In this document: positions 16,879-26,896 of the stretch, in pieces
How the letters are laid out: each line of letters begins with the position of its first letter
How positions within the stretch are numbered: position 1 is the stretch's first letter
Origin: Flavobacteriales bacterium UBA1494
GTDB taxonomy: Bacteria > Bacteroidota > Bacteroidia > Flavobacteriales_E > Vicingaceae
Length of the DNA: 64,000 bases
Reading direction: 5' to 3'
NCBI GenBank assembly: GCA_905182175.1
Contig: CAJJAT010000007.1
Span: forward strand, 30,661-94,660
The notes under the pieces: generated by a model
What the model saw: only the letters and a program-made list of their open reading frames with translations
Told to the model about the DNA's origin: nothing
The model's database searches: none
Program-made: the position numbers and the translations under genes

Positions 16879-17092
16879 ATTCGATGCTATTTATTGAATT
16901 AAACTTTAAAAGCATAATTTGGTTTGGTATTACCTTCCTAATAACTTCAACTAGTTCCATTTATTTTAGCAAACTAAAATTAAATGGGTAAATTTAACTG
17001 AGGAATATGCAAAAGATATTGACGCGAAAATTTAATTAACCCTTTCAAAAGGGTTGAAAAAAGTAATGGTATCACGTTAGAAAACAGCTAAA

Positions 17093-18205
17093 CTAAGCAC
17101 CCAGTATTCCACTCAACACTTCCCAAAAACGCTCATTTGCTTCTTTGGTTCCTATCGTTAATCGAACACATCCGGGCGCACCAAAGTTATCTCCCGGTCG
17201 AATCATTACTCCTTCATCTAACATCGCTGATGTTAATTCCAAAGAATTCATGGCCACTTTAAACATGACGAAGTTTCCTTGACTCGGCCAGTACTGGATG
17301 TTGTTTTCTTCAAATTTTTCGTACAACCACTTTTTACCTTCCCACACCATGTTCTGAGAAGCTACCACATGCTCGGTATCTTTCAACGCCTCATAGGCTG
17401 CAATAGTTGCCAATGTTCCAATTCTAAACGGTCTGAAAATTTTATTCAAGTACTCCCCAATTTCTGGAGTAGTGAATCCGTATCCAACTCGCATCCCTGC
17501 CAAGCCATATATTTTAGAGAAGGTATGCAGGGAAATAACATTTCTTCCTGCTTTCACATAATCTTTCGCAAATGGAAAATCATCTGCATCCACAAAATGG
17601 AAATACACCTCATCGTACACTACAATTACATCTTTTGGTAAACCATCTAATAGTCTATCAAATTCTGCCTTGGTAGCATACGTTCCTGTTGGGTTATTGG
17701 GGTTGGTAACAAATACCATTGCTGTTTTATCAGTAACAGCGGCCAAAACACCTTCTACATCGTAAGAATAGTCTGGTAATTTTAATGGTATATCAACTAC
17801 CACACCGCCCTCTAATTCGATGATGTTTGTGTAAGGAGAGAAAGTAGGACTTGAAATAATACATTCAGAACCCACTGAAACTAAACCACGGCAAATAATT
17901 TCCAACACCTCTACTCCACTGTTTGCGGTCACAAACTGACCAGCCTTTATTTCTTGGTCATAAAAATCAGCTAGTACATCTTGAAATTGGTGATCGTCGT
18001 AAAAGTCATATTCGTAAACTCCGTCTAGCGCTGCTTTCATAGCAGCCACTGCTTTTGGAGAAGCACCCATCATGTTTTCATTTGAAGACAACTTGTAAAA
18101 GGTATCCCAATTTGTTTTGTTGGGCGTTGGCTTTCTCAACTGAAATCGAGTAGCCTTTTTAATTTGTGCCTTAAATAATGGGTGATTTGCTTTTCCGTCG
18201 CTCAT
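17093..18205 (-). CDS. Class I/II PLP aminotransferase, histidinol-phosphate aminotransferase-like
   Basis: Fold-type I PLP enzyme of 370 residues. SSNENMMGASP starts the HisC-like domain, NPNNPTG (168-174) and VVYDEVYFHF are the classic substrate/cofactor motifs, and the Schiff-base lysine is Lys231 in TFSKIYGLAGMRVGYG. The C-terminus has the MIRPGDNFGAPGCVRLTIGT segment with the substrate-carboxylate Arg. It resembles HisC, but it stands alone, away from any his gene, so another acceptor (for example an aromatic amino acid) is possible. A TAAATTTG -7 element lies 25 bp upstream. It converges on the S46 peptidase. Confidence 0.85.
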   Translation of the reverse strand: MSDGKANHPLFKAQIKKATRFQLRKPTPNKTNWDTFYKLSSNENMMGASPKAVAAMKAALDGVYEYDFYDDHQFQDVLADFYDQEIKAGQFVTANSGVEVLEIICRGLVSVGSECIISSPTFSPYTNIIELEGGVVVDIPLKLPDYSYDVEGVLAAVTDKTAMVFVTNPNNPTGTYATKAEFDRLLDGLPKDVIVVYDEVYFHFVDADDFPFAKDYVKAGRNVISLHTFSKIYGLAGMRVGYGFTTPEIGEYLNKIFRPFRIGTLATIAAYEALKDTEHVVASQNMVWEGKKWLYEKFEENNIQYWPSQGNFVMFKVAMNSLELTSAMLDEGVMIRPGDNFGAPGCVRLTIGTKEANERFWEVLSGILGA

Positions 18206-18229
18206 GATTCTTCAACTATAAGTGTCCCT

Positions 18230-18237
18230 CAAATTTA
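18230..18237 (-). promoter_or_regulatory. -7 element (TAnnTTTG) for the aminotransferase gene
   Basis: Read on the minus strand this is TAAATTTG, an exact match to the Bacteroidota -7 consensus, 25 bp upstream of the ATG at 18205. The upstream TTTG is imperfect (TTTA). Confidence 0.4.
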
Positions 18238-18347
18238 AGCCAGAATATTGATTTAAACTGAAAAAAAATACTAAAAAGCATCATTGATACAGCCTTAATG
18301 TTGGTTACTAGAATCCATTTTTATTCCCTCAGTACTCCTTGTATTTT

Positions 18348-20705
18348 TTAAAAATCAAGCACAATACCAATCGACGGAATAATAGAACCGTCTTCCGTTG
18401 GCAATTGCTGCAAGGTTCTTGGGTTTGTTGGTGTGCCATCCATGTTTCTCCCCAATCCAAAACTTGATGGCTGCGGGGCTTCTTGAGCCAATGCATTCTG
18501 AATTTCGAAAAACACATTTAACGACAGCTTTTTAAAATTCCATTTTTTATCTACCCGAATGTCAACTTGACTAAAAACTCCCAACTTTTCATCACCCAAC
18601 TTACTGAAATCTGGAATAATTTCGGGATATGCAATGATGGTTGCCGCCTCGTTGGCAGGAACAAATGGAGTTCTTCCAGCAAATCTCCAACGTGCACTAA
18701 GCTCCCAAGCTCTCTTTAGTTTATACCCTCCAGTAAAAGAAATTAGGTGACGGCTGTCCCAAACTGAAGGCAAGTAATCGTCTGAATCAAATCCTGTAAA
18801 TTCGCTGTAAAAGTATGTGTAAGAGAAGATTCCGTAAAAATTATTCGTCAACTTTTGCTGAAACAAAAGCTCTAAACCATAACTTCTCCCTTCACCAACG
18901 GTAGCAACAGCTTCGTTTCCTAGCACTTCAAAACCAGCACCTTTGTTGGCCAATGAGACACTGTCAGCAACAGAAACAGGATAATCAGAATAATCTTTGT
19001 AAAAAGCTTCTAGTGTTATATTAGATGCAGGACCTAAGATTCTTTCAATGCCCAAGACATAATGATCACTTCTAGTATAGTCTGACCCTCTGTTCACCAA
19101 CGCTCCATTTCTATCTCTAAATCCCAAAATAGTGTACGGCGCAATCTTGTAATATCTTCCTATTGTTCCATTTATTTTCCACTTCTCCGTAATGCTATAT
19201 GAAAGCCCTACACGTGGAGAAATGGTCTTTCCAATGTTGTTATCCTCTGTAAATGAGTCAGCATCTGCTCTTATTCCAAAAGAGACATCCAATCTACTTT
19301 CAAAAAACGACTTTGTAACGTTTGAGAATAAACCATATTTCATAAAGTCAATTTCGGTTTCATAGTTAAACCCTCTGTTCAGGTCTTCCGTTTTATTGCG
19401 GTAATCACTGCGTTGCACATTAAGCCCTGCAACCCATTTCCAACCGTTGTTAAAGTAACTGTATGCTGTTCTTAACTTGGTTTCCATTTCTCGAGAATCG
19501 TTGTTGAAGAAACGATCTTCTTTGTTTTCGTTATCTCTGTATCGAGAAAAATCATTTACTAGAAAGTTATTACTCAAAGTCGTTACCATAAAGGCCTTTT
19601 CATTTCTAAATAACTTCTTCCAGCTTAATCCAATCGTATTGGAGTTCTGCTCAATAAAGGGAACTTGCTCAAATGTAGCCTGTCCTACTGCATCTAAATC
19701 ATCGCTTGGAGCGACCGTAAATTTGTCTATGGAACCAACTCCTATTAAATTTAAGGTATTGTATGGATTTATTTTGTGTGTCAATTTGTATTGATAGTCG
19801 TAGTAATCTGGTCGAATTGGCAGCCCTATTAAGGAAAACAGATATTGCAAATAGCTTCTTCTTCCGGATACTATGAAGCTTGTTTTACTCTCTTCTCTAT
19901 CGCCCTTAAAAAGTGGACCATTTAACGTAACTGCCGCTTCGCTTGCACTGACTCGTAAATTAGTGCTCAAATTTCTTGTGTTTCCTACTCGCTGTTCGAA
20001 TTGCAATACACCTGAAAGCGGATTGTCATATTGTGCACCAAAGGCAGATGAGGAAAGTGTCACGTTATCGATAAAAGAAACATTTAACATGCCAACTGGC
20101 CCACCACCTGCTCCTTGCGTGGAAAAGTGATTAATGTTTGGAATTTCAACTCCATCCAGATAGTACACCGTTTCGTTTGGCGCTCCACCTCTAATAATCA
20201 AATCGTTTCTAAACCCACCTACTGATGGGGAAACTCCAGGTAACGATTGTGCTACTCTAACTACATCGTTATTCCCCCCAGGATAGGTAGCTAACTCGTT
20301 TGCCGATAATTTTTGAGTTGAAAGCGGTGTTTCTTTTGGTCTACTCACCTTACTCTTATCTGCCATAATAACAACCTCTCCAACAGCCCTAGTTTGTTCT
20401 TCTAAGATAAAATTATACAGTTGATTTCCTGCCGATTTTACATTGATGTTAAATTTAGTTTGGCTTTGAAAACCGATGTAGGTGGCCACTAAGCCATAAG
20501 AGCCCACCTCTACGTTTTCAATGGAATAAAATCCATTTAAATCTGCCGAAGCACCTGTGGCTGTGCCTTCAATAAAAATTGTTGCACCAATTAGCGGCAA
20601 GCCTTTTACATCTTTAACATATCCTTCAATTTTGGTTGTTTGTGCTGAGGCTAACTGAAAGAATATAAGGCCTAAAATAAGCAGTAATAGTTGGGTTGAT
20701 TTCAT
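18348..20705 (-). CDS. TonB-dependent receptor with CarboxypepD_reg-like N-terminal domain
   Basis: Outer membrane importer of 785 residues. Signal peptide MKSTQLLLLILGLIFFQLAS(AQ). Residues about 24-105 form the Ig-like carboxypeptidase-regulatory domain (KIEGYVKDVKGLPLIGATIF). Residues about 125-235 are the plug (GGNNDVVRVAQSLPGVSPSV, DLIIRGGAPNETVYYLDGVE). The rest is the 22-strand barrel, closing with a terminal Phe (SIGIVLDF). No SusD partner is adjacent, so glycan uptake is not implied; the substrate is unknown. A related but dead receptor occurs at 43.1-44.2 kb. It is divergent from the ABC exporter, 114 bp away. Confidence 0.92.
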   Translation of the reverse strand: MKSTQLLLLILGLIFFQLASAQTTKIEGYVKDVKGLPLIGATIFIEGTATGASADLNGFYSIENVEVGSYGLVATYIGFQSQTKFNINVKSAGNQLYNFILEEQTRAVGEVVIMADKSKVSRPKETPLSTQKLSANELATYPGGNNDVVRVAQSLPGVSPSVGGFRNDLIIRGGAPNETVYYLDGVEIPNINHFSTQGAGGGPVGMLNVSFIDNVTLSSSAFGAQYDNPLSGVLQFEQRVGNTRNLSTNLRVSASEAAVTLNGPLFKGDREESKTSFIVSGRRSYLQYLFSLIGLPIRPDYYDYQYKLTHKINPYNTLNLIGVGSIDKFTVAPSDDLDAVGQATFEQVPFIEQNSNTIGLSWKKLFRNEKAFMVTTLSNNFLVNDFSRYRDNENKEDRFFNNDSREMETKLRTAYSYFNNGWKWVAGLNVQRSDYRNKTEDLNRGFNYETEIDFMKYGLFSNVTKSFFESRLDVSFGIRADADSFTEDNNIGKTISPRVGLSYSITEKWKINGTIGRYYKIAPYTILGFRDRNGALVNRGSDYTRSDHYVLGIERILGPASNITLEAFYKDYSDYPVSVADSVSLANKGAGFEVLGNEAVATVGEGRSYGLELLFQQKLTNNFYGIFSYTYFYSEFTGFDSDDYLPSVWDSRHLISFTGGYKLKRAWELSARWRFAGRTPFVPANEAATIIAYPEIIPDFSKLGDEKLGVFSQVDIRVDKKWNFKKLSLNVFFEIQNALAQEAPQPSSFGLGRNMDGTPTNPRTLQQLPTEDGSIIPSIGIVLDF

Positions 20706-20819
20706 CAGGTTGTTAGGTTGGTTCTTAGTAAGAATAGGAACGGTTCAGGTTAATAAATGTTTAAACATATAATTTAAAAACCTTTCCTCTTTTCGAAAGA
20801 CTTAAGGTACTTTTACCGC

Positions 20820-22583
20820 ATGAAACACTTGGCAGAAAGGGATAAAGAGAAGAAATCAAAAGTAACCATGGCCACAGCTTTTAAAACAATTATTTGGCCC
20901 AAAAGAAAGTTAGTTTTAACTGGTTTAGTTCTAATTGTAATCAGTCGTTTGGCTAGTTTGGTATTGCCCTGGAAAAGTAAAGAGTTATTGGATGTTGTTA
21001 TTCCCAACAAAGATTTTGAAGGCCTTAAGTATTTGCTGCTCTTTGTTGGCGCTGCTATTTTAGTTTCAGCAGCTACCTCCTTTTTATTAACTCGACTCTT
21101 AAGTGTTCAAGCACAGTTTCTAATTTCTGAGTTAAGAGCAAAGGTTCAAAAAAAGATTCTCTCCTTGCCCATAAGTTTTTTTGACAACACAAAGTCTGGT
21201 GCGTTAGTTTCTAGAATTATGAGCGACGTTGAAGGTGTTCGAAATCTAATTGGAACTGGTTTAGTTCAATTAGTTGGAGGCACCATTACTGCTGTTATTT
21301 CTTTAGTTCTTCTACTTCGTATTTCTTGGAAAATGACATTATTCGTCTTGGTTCCTGTCGCTGTATTTGGCTTTGTCGCACTAAAAGCGTTTAAATACAT
21401 TCGTCCAATTTTTAGAAAACGTGGCGTTATTAATGCCGAAGTAACGGGCAGGTTAACTGAAACCTTGGCAGGTGTTCGAGTAATTAAAGCGTTTAATGCA
21501 GAAGATCAAGAAAATAAAAGTTTTGAAGAAGGCGTTGATCGACTGTTTCAAAACGTAAAGAAAAGTTTAACGGCCACAGCAATTATGACTTCCTCTTCTG
21601 CTTTTCTTTTAGGAATTGCCTCTGCAGGGATTATGGGAATTGGCGGATACAAAATCATGAATGGATCACTCACTACAGGAGATTTTATTTCCTTTACCTT
21701 GTTGCTAGGTTTTATGATCGCCCCGATTGTACAAATGAGCAACATTGGCAGTCAATTAACGGAAGCTTTGGCTGGGCTAGATAGAACCGAGGAGTTAATG
21801 AACATGACAGCAGAAGCAGATTTGGAAGACCGTACCATTGAGCTGACCAACATAAAAGGTGACATTGTATTTGACAACGTGGCTTTTGCTTACGAAAAGA
21901 ACAAAGAAGTTTTACACAATATTAGTTTCAAGGCTCCTTCGGGTTCGGTTACAGCTTTAGTAGGAAGTTCCGGTTCAGGAAAATCAACCATTGCAGGATT
22001 AACTGCAACGTTCTTAAACCCACTTTCAGGAAAGATTACAATTGACGGCGAAGACCTTTCTAAGGTCCAGCTGAGCAGTTATAGAAAGAGTTTAGGAGTA
22101 GTGCTGCAAGATGAATTTTTGTTTGAAGGAACCATTAGAGAGAATATTTTATTCCCAAAACCAAATGCTACGGAAGAGCAATTACAACATGCAGTAAAGG
22201 CTGGTTATGTAAACGAATTTACAGATCGTTTTGAGGATGGTTTAGAGACCTTAATTGGTGAACGTGGAGTGAAATTATCTGGCGGGCAGCGACAACGAAT
22301 TGCCATTGCAAGAGCGGTTTTAGCCGACCCTAGAATCATTATTTTAGATGAAGCTACCTCTAACTTAGACAATGAAAGTGAAGCGCTAATTCAAAAAAGT
22401 TTAGCAGAACTGATGAAAGGAAGAACCACCTTCGTAATTGCACACCGTTTAAGTACCATTAAGCAAGCCACTCAGATTTTAGTAATCGAGCAAGGGAATA
22501 TTGCCGAGCAAGGAAACCACGATGAGTTAATTGCAAAAGAAGGTAGATACTACGATTTGTATACCTACCAAGCGAGGATTTAA
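20820..22583 (+). CDS. ABC transporter, fused permease and ATP-binding protein (MsbA/LmrA-type exporter)
   Basis: Half-transporter of 587 residues. Six transmembrane helices lie at roughly 20-310, followed by the nucleotide-binding domain. Walker A is LVGSSGSGKST, the Q-loop VVLQDEFLFEG, the signature LSGGQRQRIAIARA, Walker B RIIILDEATS, and the H-switch FVIAHRLSTI. It functions as a homodimer exporting lipids or drugs; the substrate is not determinable. The ATG at 20820 follows a TACTTTTA box (one mismatch to TAnnTTTG). A second ATG at 20868 is possible. It is divergent from the TonB receptor. Confidence 0.92.
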   Translation: MKHLAERDKEKKSKVTMATAFKTIIWPKRKLVLTGLVLIVISRLASLVLPWKSKELLDVVIPNKDFEGLKYLLLFVGAAILVSAATSFLLTRLLSVQAQFLISELRAKVQKKILSLPISFFDNTKSGALVSRIMSDVEGVRNLIGTGLVQLVGGTITAVISLVLLLRISWKMTLFVLVPVAVFGFVALKAFKYIRPIFRKRGVINAEVTGRLTETLAGVRVIKAFNAEDQENKSFEEGVDRLFQNVKKSLTATAIMTSSSAFLLGIASAGIMGIGGYKIMNGSLTTGDFISFTLLLGFMIAPIVQMSNIGSQLTEALAGLDRTEELMNMTAEADLEDRTIELTNIKGDIVFDNVAFAYEKNKEVLHNISFKAPSGSVTALVGSSGSGKSTIAGLTATFLNPLSGKITIDGEDLSKVQLSSYRKSLGVVLQDEFLFEGTIRENILFPKPNATEEQLQHAVKAGYVNEFTDRFEDGLETLIGERGVKLSGGQRQRIAIARAVLADPRIIILDEATSNLDNESEALIQKSLAELMKGRTTFVIAHRLSTIKQATQILVIEQGNIAEQGNHDELIAKEGRYYDLYTYQARI

Positions 22584-22927
22584 TGTAGAATAAGGAGTTG
22601 AGAATACGTTGTACTTAGCTTTCCGAAATGCAGAATACAGTGGAGTGTCACTTATTACACCACTTAAACCCCAATAAAATTCTCAATATAAAGTTATTGA
22701 CACTTAATTGACGTAATTTTTAAACAGTCAAATAGCGATATAAACTACTGAACAGCATTCAATGAACAATCGCCATGAAATATTCTACTCCTTTTATTCG
22801 CTAATATTTTAATTATATGGATATCCAATTAATCAAATGATAGAATACTTTTCTTCAGTACCAATCCAAATGTGTTAATTCCCTTTGTCAAAAGTTTAAT
22901 TTCTTTACACTTTGGTGTTAGACTAAT

Positions 22928-23033
22928 TAAGTTTTTATTGCTGCACACTATTGCAAAATCAATTACTTTAAAACGTAGAATTGGTTAATTCCAAACACTT
23001 ACATAACGAGCAAACGAAGAACCAAGTGTGCAA
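22928..23033 (-). repeat. Dispersed ~105-bp repeat, copy A
   Basis: Read on the minus strand, this stretch aligns by eye with 55752-55860 at roughly 80% identity over about 105 bp; shared words include TTCTTCGTTTGCTCG, ACGTTTTAAA, TAATTGATTTT and GCAGCAATAAAAA. In this copy the inner part is bounded by perfect 7-bp inverted ends (GCACACT at 22943-22949, AGTGTGC at 23025-23031). It lies between genes and has no coding capacity. It could be a miniature element, a REP-like unit or a structured RNA. Confidence 0.65.
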
Positions 23034-23055
23034 CATTAGATGACTATATGCGTAA

Positions 23056-23120
23056 AAGATTGTCAGACGGAGTGCTCTCATTCATCGATTTCAGTATATT
23101 TTGGATTAAGATTGTCAGAC
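23056..23120 (+). repeat. Direct repeat pair AAGATTGTCAGAC
   Basis: AAGATTGTCAGAC occurs at 23056-23068 and again at 23108-23120, and the similarity continues for about nine more bases (GGAGTGCTC versus TAAGTACTC). The period is 52 bp. No associated gene. It may belong to the same family of extragenic repeats as the neighbouring element. Confidence 0.5.
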
Positions 23121-23386
23121 TAAGTACTCAATGAATTGGAGTACAACTCCCCTTTAACAAGCTAACCAGAATTCCCTTAAACGTAGTTTTTGATTATATC
23201 AATCTAGAAAGGCCAAATGGTTCAAAAATGGATATTAATACCGGCAGCTTTTCTGCCTATGCGCCAACTCTAAATTGGTTAATGCAGGGTTGTCAATTAA
23301 CCCGATTTGCACCCACACCTCTAAAGGCTTGACTGCAAATCACTAAAGTCTAATAGTTGAATAACTAACCATTAACATTTTAACAA

Positions 23387-24452
23387 ATGGGGCTACACAG
23401 TAAAAAAAATTGTCTTCCTTTTCTGTTTTCATTTTTCATTTACACTAGTTTTGGCCAAACTACCATTCCTCCTTGCTTTATTAATGGGGTTTGGACTAAA
23501 ACCGGTTCCGCCTTGCAGTATAGCCGAAAGTATTAACATTATAAATAAATCTAATTTAAAGATTGAAGCAGGTGTAAAGGTTAATTTCCTAGGCCACTAT
23601 AAACTAAGGGTAGAAGGAAATCTTACAGCTCAAGGATTAGCAAGCGATACGATTCGTTTTACTGCGATTGATACTTCCGCAGGTTGGAATGCATTTCGAA
23701 TAACCAAATAACTAATGACTCAGGCGGTTCTGCAATTCTTGCCGAAAACTCAGGAAATTCGGGATTTTACATAATGTAATCAGTAATAATAAAAGGATTA
23801 CCCCTATCTCAATTGAAGGTAATTCTGCTGCTCCGATTATCAATAATAACACCATATCAAATAATTCAAATACACGAATTATTTGCACTAGAAGTAGACC
23901 AAGAATTACAAACAATAACATTTCTCACCACGAAATTTCGCTACATGTAGAACCAGGTGGTTTTACACATTGATAACAGCAGTGCCTTAGTTTCTCATAA
24001 TCGTGTTAAAAGCAACAGACGCGGAGGATACGCCGGTGGAATTTTTATTTACAACAGGGTCTCTGCCATTGTTTCTCACAATTACATTCGCAATAATATT
24101 TGCGACAAAACGGCTGGTATTTCTTGCGTTCACTCTAGCATATTGTTTCGAACAATGTTATTACCAACAATACAGCCTTAAATAAGACTGGATTAAATTG
24201 GGACAATGCCGGAGGACTGCATTTATCTACCTGCAGCCCTACCCTACTAAACAATACAATTACAAATAATTTTGCTAGAAAAGGTGGAGGCATGCACTTA
24301 ACAAATGATTCCAACCCACCCATCACAAATACTATCATTTACGGCAATTCGGGTACTAGTGGCACACCCGATAATCAACTATTTATTAACGACGAATAAG
24401 CGGCCCTAATCTTTCATACAGTAATGTAGAAGGCGGAGTTATTAGGTTTGAC
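23387..24452 (+). pseudogene. Decayed beta-helix repeat surface protein, N-terminal and central part
   Basis: ATG 23387 opens a signal peptide (CLPFLFSFFIYTSFGQ) followed by GVWTKTGS. The family sequence then jumps frame near 23510 into INIINKSNLKIEAGVKVNF and VEGNLTAQGLASDTIRFTA, the capping region typical of right-handed beta-helix proteins. After about 23710 the repeats (asparagine-rich rungs such as NSAAPIINNNTISNNS) continue only in shifting frames up to the C-terminal fragment at 24453. At least three frame changes are needed, so the gene is dead. It was an exported type IX secretion cargo protein. Confidence 0.75.
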
Positions 24453-24965
24453 ATGAACGGTCATTTTTATAGCGGAACAACTCAAAACAAATTAAATACC
24501 CTACCCTATTTTGTAAACCTCACGCTAGGAGCGGGTAACAACTCCAATGTTCCTTTCGTTGGTTGGTTGTTGAGTATAAATTCTAGTTGTATTAATGCCG
24601 GTTATCCAACGGGTACATTTCCAACAACCGACATTGCAAGAAACGCTCGTGTAATGAATGATAGAATAGATCATGGTGCTTTTGAAATACAAAGAAGTCT
24701 TGGATTAAAAGACGCCACAAGTACGAATCAGATTAACCTTTTTCCGAACCCAGCATCCAATCAAGTAACTATTGTGACTCCTCCCGACTTGGCTCAAACG
24801 TTCCAACTTAAAATAGTTGACCTAACAAGTAGCTTAGTATTGGAACAGAACCAAAGCAACAAAGGAATGACGAAAATTGATGTAACCGAATTTATGAACG
24901 GAGTATACATTGCCCAATTTATTTCTGCTGATAAGCTGTATTCAAGGCCATTTATTAAGCAGTAA
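24453..24965 (+). pseudogene. C-terminal fragment of the beta-helix protein with T9SS type A sorting domain
   Basis: The open frame (readable from about 24405) contains the end of the beta-helix (SCINAGYPTGTFPTTDIARN, DHGAFEIQRS). It is followed by a T9SS type A sorting domain: INLFPNPASNQVTIVTP, the LVLEQNQSNKGMTKID strand region, and the terminal FMNGVYIAQF...RPFIKQ. The sorting domain itself is intact, but the fragment lacks a signal peptide and would not be exported by itself. It is best read as the 3' end of the gene starting at 23387. Confidence 0.75.
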
Positions 24966-25112
24966 CGCAAAAAAACAGAATTACTAACAGCAATGATAAT
25001 CCTGTTTTCAAAAAATGGACATACTTTTATCTCCATGTAAATGAGGATTTGGTAAAAATGTTGGCAGGAGAATAACAACAACACCTCAACTAATTCACCT
25101 TTAACCATCAAA

Positions 25113-25565
25113 ATGACCTATTTTATATTTTTTGTGTTTATCGTATTGTTCTTAGCGCTGATGGTTTCTTCTACCAGATGGAAGTTGAGCAAAGACCGCA
25201 TCAACAGTTTAAACGTGGCTGGTTTTGCCGTTTATGAAAAAAAATCTGTTTCCGCTACGGCAAAGCTTAAGGCAGGTGAAACCTTAGCCATTCCGATAAG
25301 CAGTTCCGTGTTCCTTAACGATCAGGAAATACATCTCATTCCGAATAAGTTCCACCTCTTTTTGTTCATGACGGATTTCCCTTTTTCGTTCTACAAAAAA
25401 GACAACAAGAAATTCAAAGTACTGCGGTCCGAAAACAACGAAATTGTATTTACCTCTAGGAAAAAGAAAGCTTCCACGTTCGGTAAAATGTTTGAAATAA
25501 CGATTAGAGTGCACAATAAGGATGAAAAGTTGGAAATGCTACGTAAAATAAAAAAATGGCGCTAG
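25113..25565 (+). CDS. Small membrane-anchored protein of unknown function
   Basis: 150 residues with an N-terminal transmembrane anchor (YFIFFVFIVLFLALMVSS) and a basic, beta-rich soluble domain (about residues 25-140, with KKKASTFGKMFEITIRVHNKDEK near the end). No recognised motif. The intact frame, plausible topology and good ATG suggest a live gene, although it is surrounded by eroded DNA. The domain might be PH-like (short strands plus a C-terminal helix LEMLRKIKKW), but this is a guess from the strand pattern. Confidence 0.65.
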   Translation: MTYFIFFVFIVLFLALMVSSTRWKLSKDRINSLNVAGFAVYEKKSVSATAKLKAGETLAIPISSSVFLNDQEIHLIPNKFHLFLFMTDFPFSFYKKDNKKFKVLRSENNEIVFTSRKKKASTFGKMFEITIRVHNKDEKLEMLRKIKKWR

Positions 25566-26332
25566 CATGGGCTAGTGTTAATTTTCAACACCTTACTATA
25601 GCATGAACTAATAGCTTTCAAGAAGTTGCACTCACTAAGTTAATCGAAGTGCAGCCCATGAATGAAACTACCAAAGGCAGCCCGTACAAATTGATTCATT
25701 ATGCGAATAATAGAAAGGTAAGCAAAAGCTAATTGTATGACATTGCCGGTATTGCAGTTCACTTTTACTAGACAACAATTAATAAACAACAATATGCTAG
25801 AAAGTCCCCATCCCAAGAGCACGGTTTATTTATATATGATGATGTATTCTTCTTGCTTCGCCGGAGCGACTTCATGAAGAAAGGGTATCGGAACTCGCGT
25901 TTCTCTTGGTCTCTTGTCCCTTTCTATTCAAACAATACGTTCGCTTTCACTAAAAATCTATGTTGCTTTTCCTATGAATTATATTTGAGTTACAATCTGT
26001 CTAAAAAAATTCCTGTATGAAAAGTAGTTTATTTAGTGACATTGCTGTTTCTAGAGGACGCCTTAAATAGATCAAAATACAATTGCCAATGCCCTTTTTA
26101 ATTTATAAAAATAGAATTTAAAGGAGACTAAAATTAATATTGGCACGGCTACTCAATATGATTAATTAAAGCAAAGCTCCCACATGGCCTTACAGAGGAT
26201 TTATCTATAGGGATTTTTTTAAGCTAGCGAACAACACAAGTAAATCAATCGCTCTAAAAGGCGAAGAATACGAATTAAGTTCGCACTTGAAATAATCTAA
26301 ACTGTAGCTCTTTTCCAACCGAGAGAGCCGCT
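25566..26332. other. Intergenic region without a recognisable gene
   Basis: About 770 bp between convergent genes. All frames are interrupted by frequent stops; I found no motif, repeat or RNA signature. Confidence 0.6.
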
Positions 26333-26896
26333 TCACTTCTCCTTTATTTCCTTTGTCATTCTAAAAGAAATAAAGCCAAGAAGCAAACCTACTACTGCAA
26401 TTATTGACCAAATAAAATAAGGAGATTCAAAAATAGAGTTGCCTTTTTCAACCTTTTCAATTTCATTCAGATTTACAACTTTCTGATGTGCGATTGCAGT
26501 CGGCACTATTGTTATTTTATCTTTAAACTTCTTTACATCATAATCTGGACTCCTCAACTCTTTGCCGCCTATTTTAATTGAATATGATTGAGTTGAATCT
26601 AATTCCGAAACTAAGTACTTGTCAAAATACGGAGCCTTTATAGCATTTACAGTTAGTGGCTTATTGTCCTTGTTATCAATTTCAATGAAAAATTCTGACA
26701 ACTGAGTTGGCCCTACTAAAACCTCATTGGTGCTGTTAGAGTTGATTTCAAATTTAGCAATGGTCTCAAATGTGGTCACCTTCTTTTTCTTTGAATTAAT
26801 TCTTTCTTTTTTGACCTTTATTCGACCGAAACGAGCGTAAAACTCGGCTCCACTTACTTCAAATTTTAATCGTTCAAAATACCTCTTAATCGGGAG
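26333..26896 (-). pseudogene. DUF3999-like protein, C-terminal part beyond an in-frame stop
   Basis: This is the direct in-frame continuation of the fragment at 26897-27562 after one TAA codon. It resumes with LPIKRYFERLKFEVSGAEF, matching the conserved 'PI' strand expected at this point in DUF3999 proteins. It contains a lipobox-free beta domain and ends with a transmembrane helix (FIWSIIAVVGLLLGFISFRM) and a basic tail. A GTG at 26779 could only restart it inside the domain. The frame is otherwise fully open, so the lesion is a single nonsense codon. Confidence 0.7.

Larger units (their letters stand above)
22584..23386. other. Intergenic region (no gene) carrying a dispersed repeat and a short direct repeat
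   Basis: About 800 bp with no open frame that looks coding. It holds copy A of a repeat shared with 55752-55860 and a 13-bp direct repeat; both are listed separately. The remainder is AT-rich, without recognisable motifs. Confidence 0.6.

Noticed and set aside
17279..17641. 120-codon plus-strand frame inside the aminotransferase gene
   Set aside because: Antisense shadow of a gene with intact catalytic motifs; no family resemblance.
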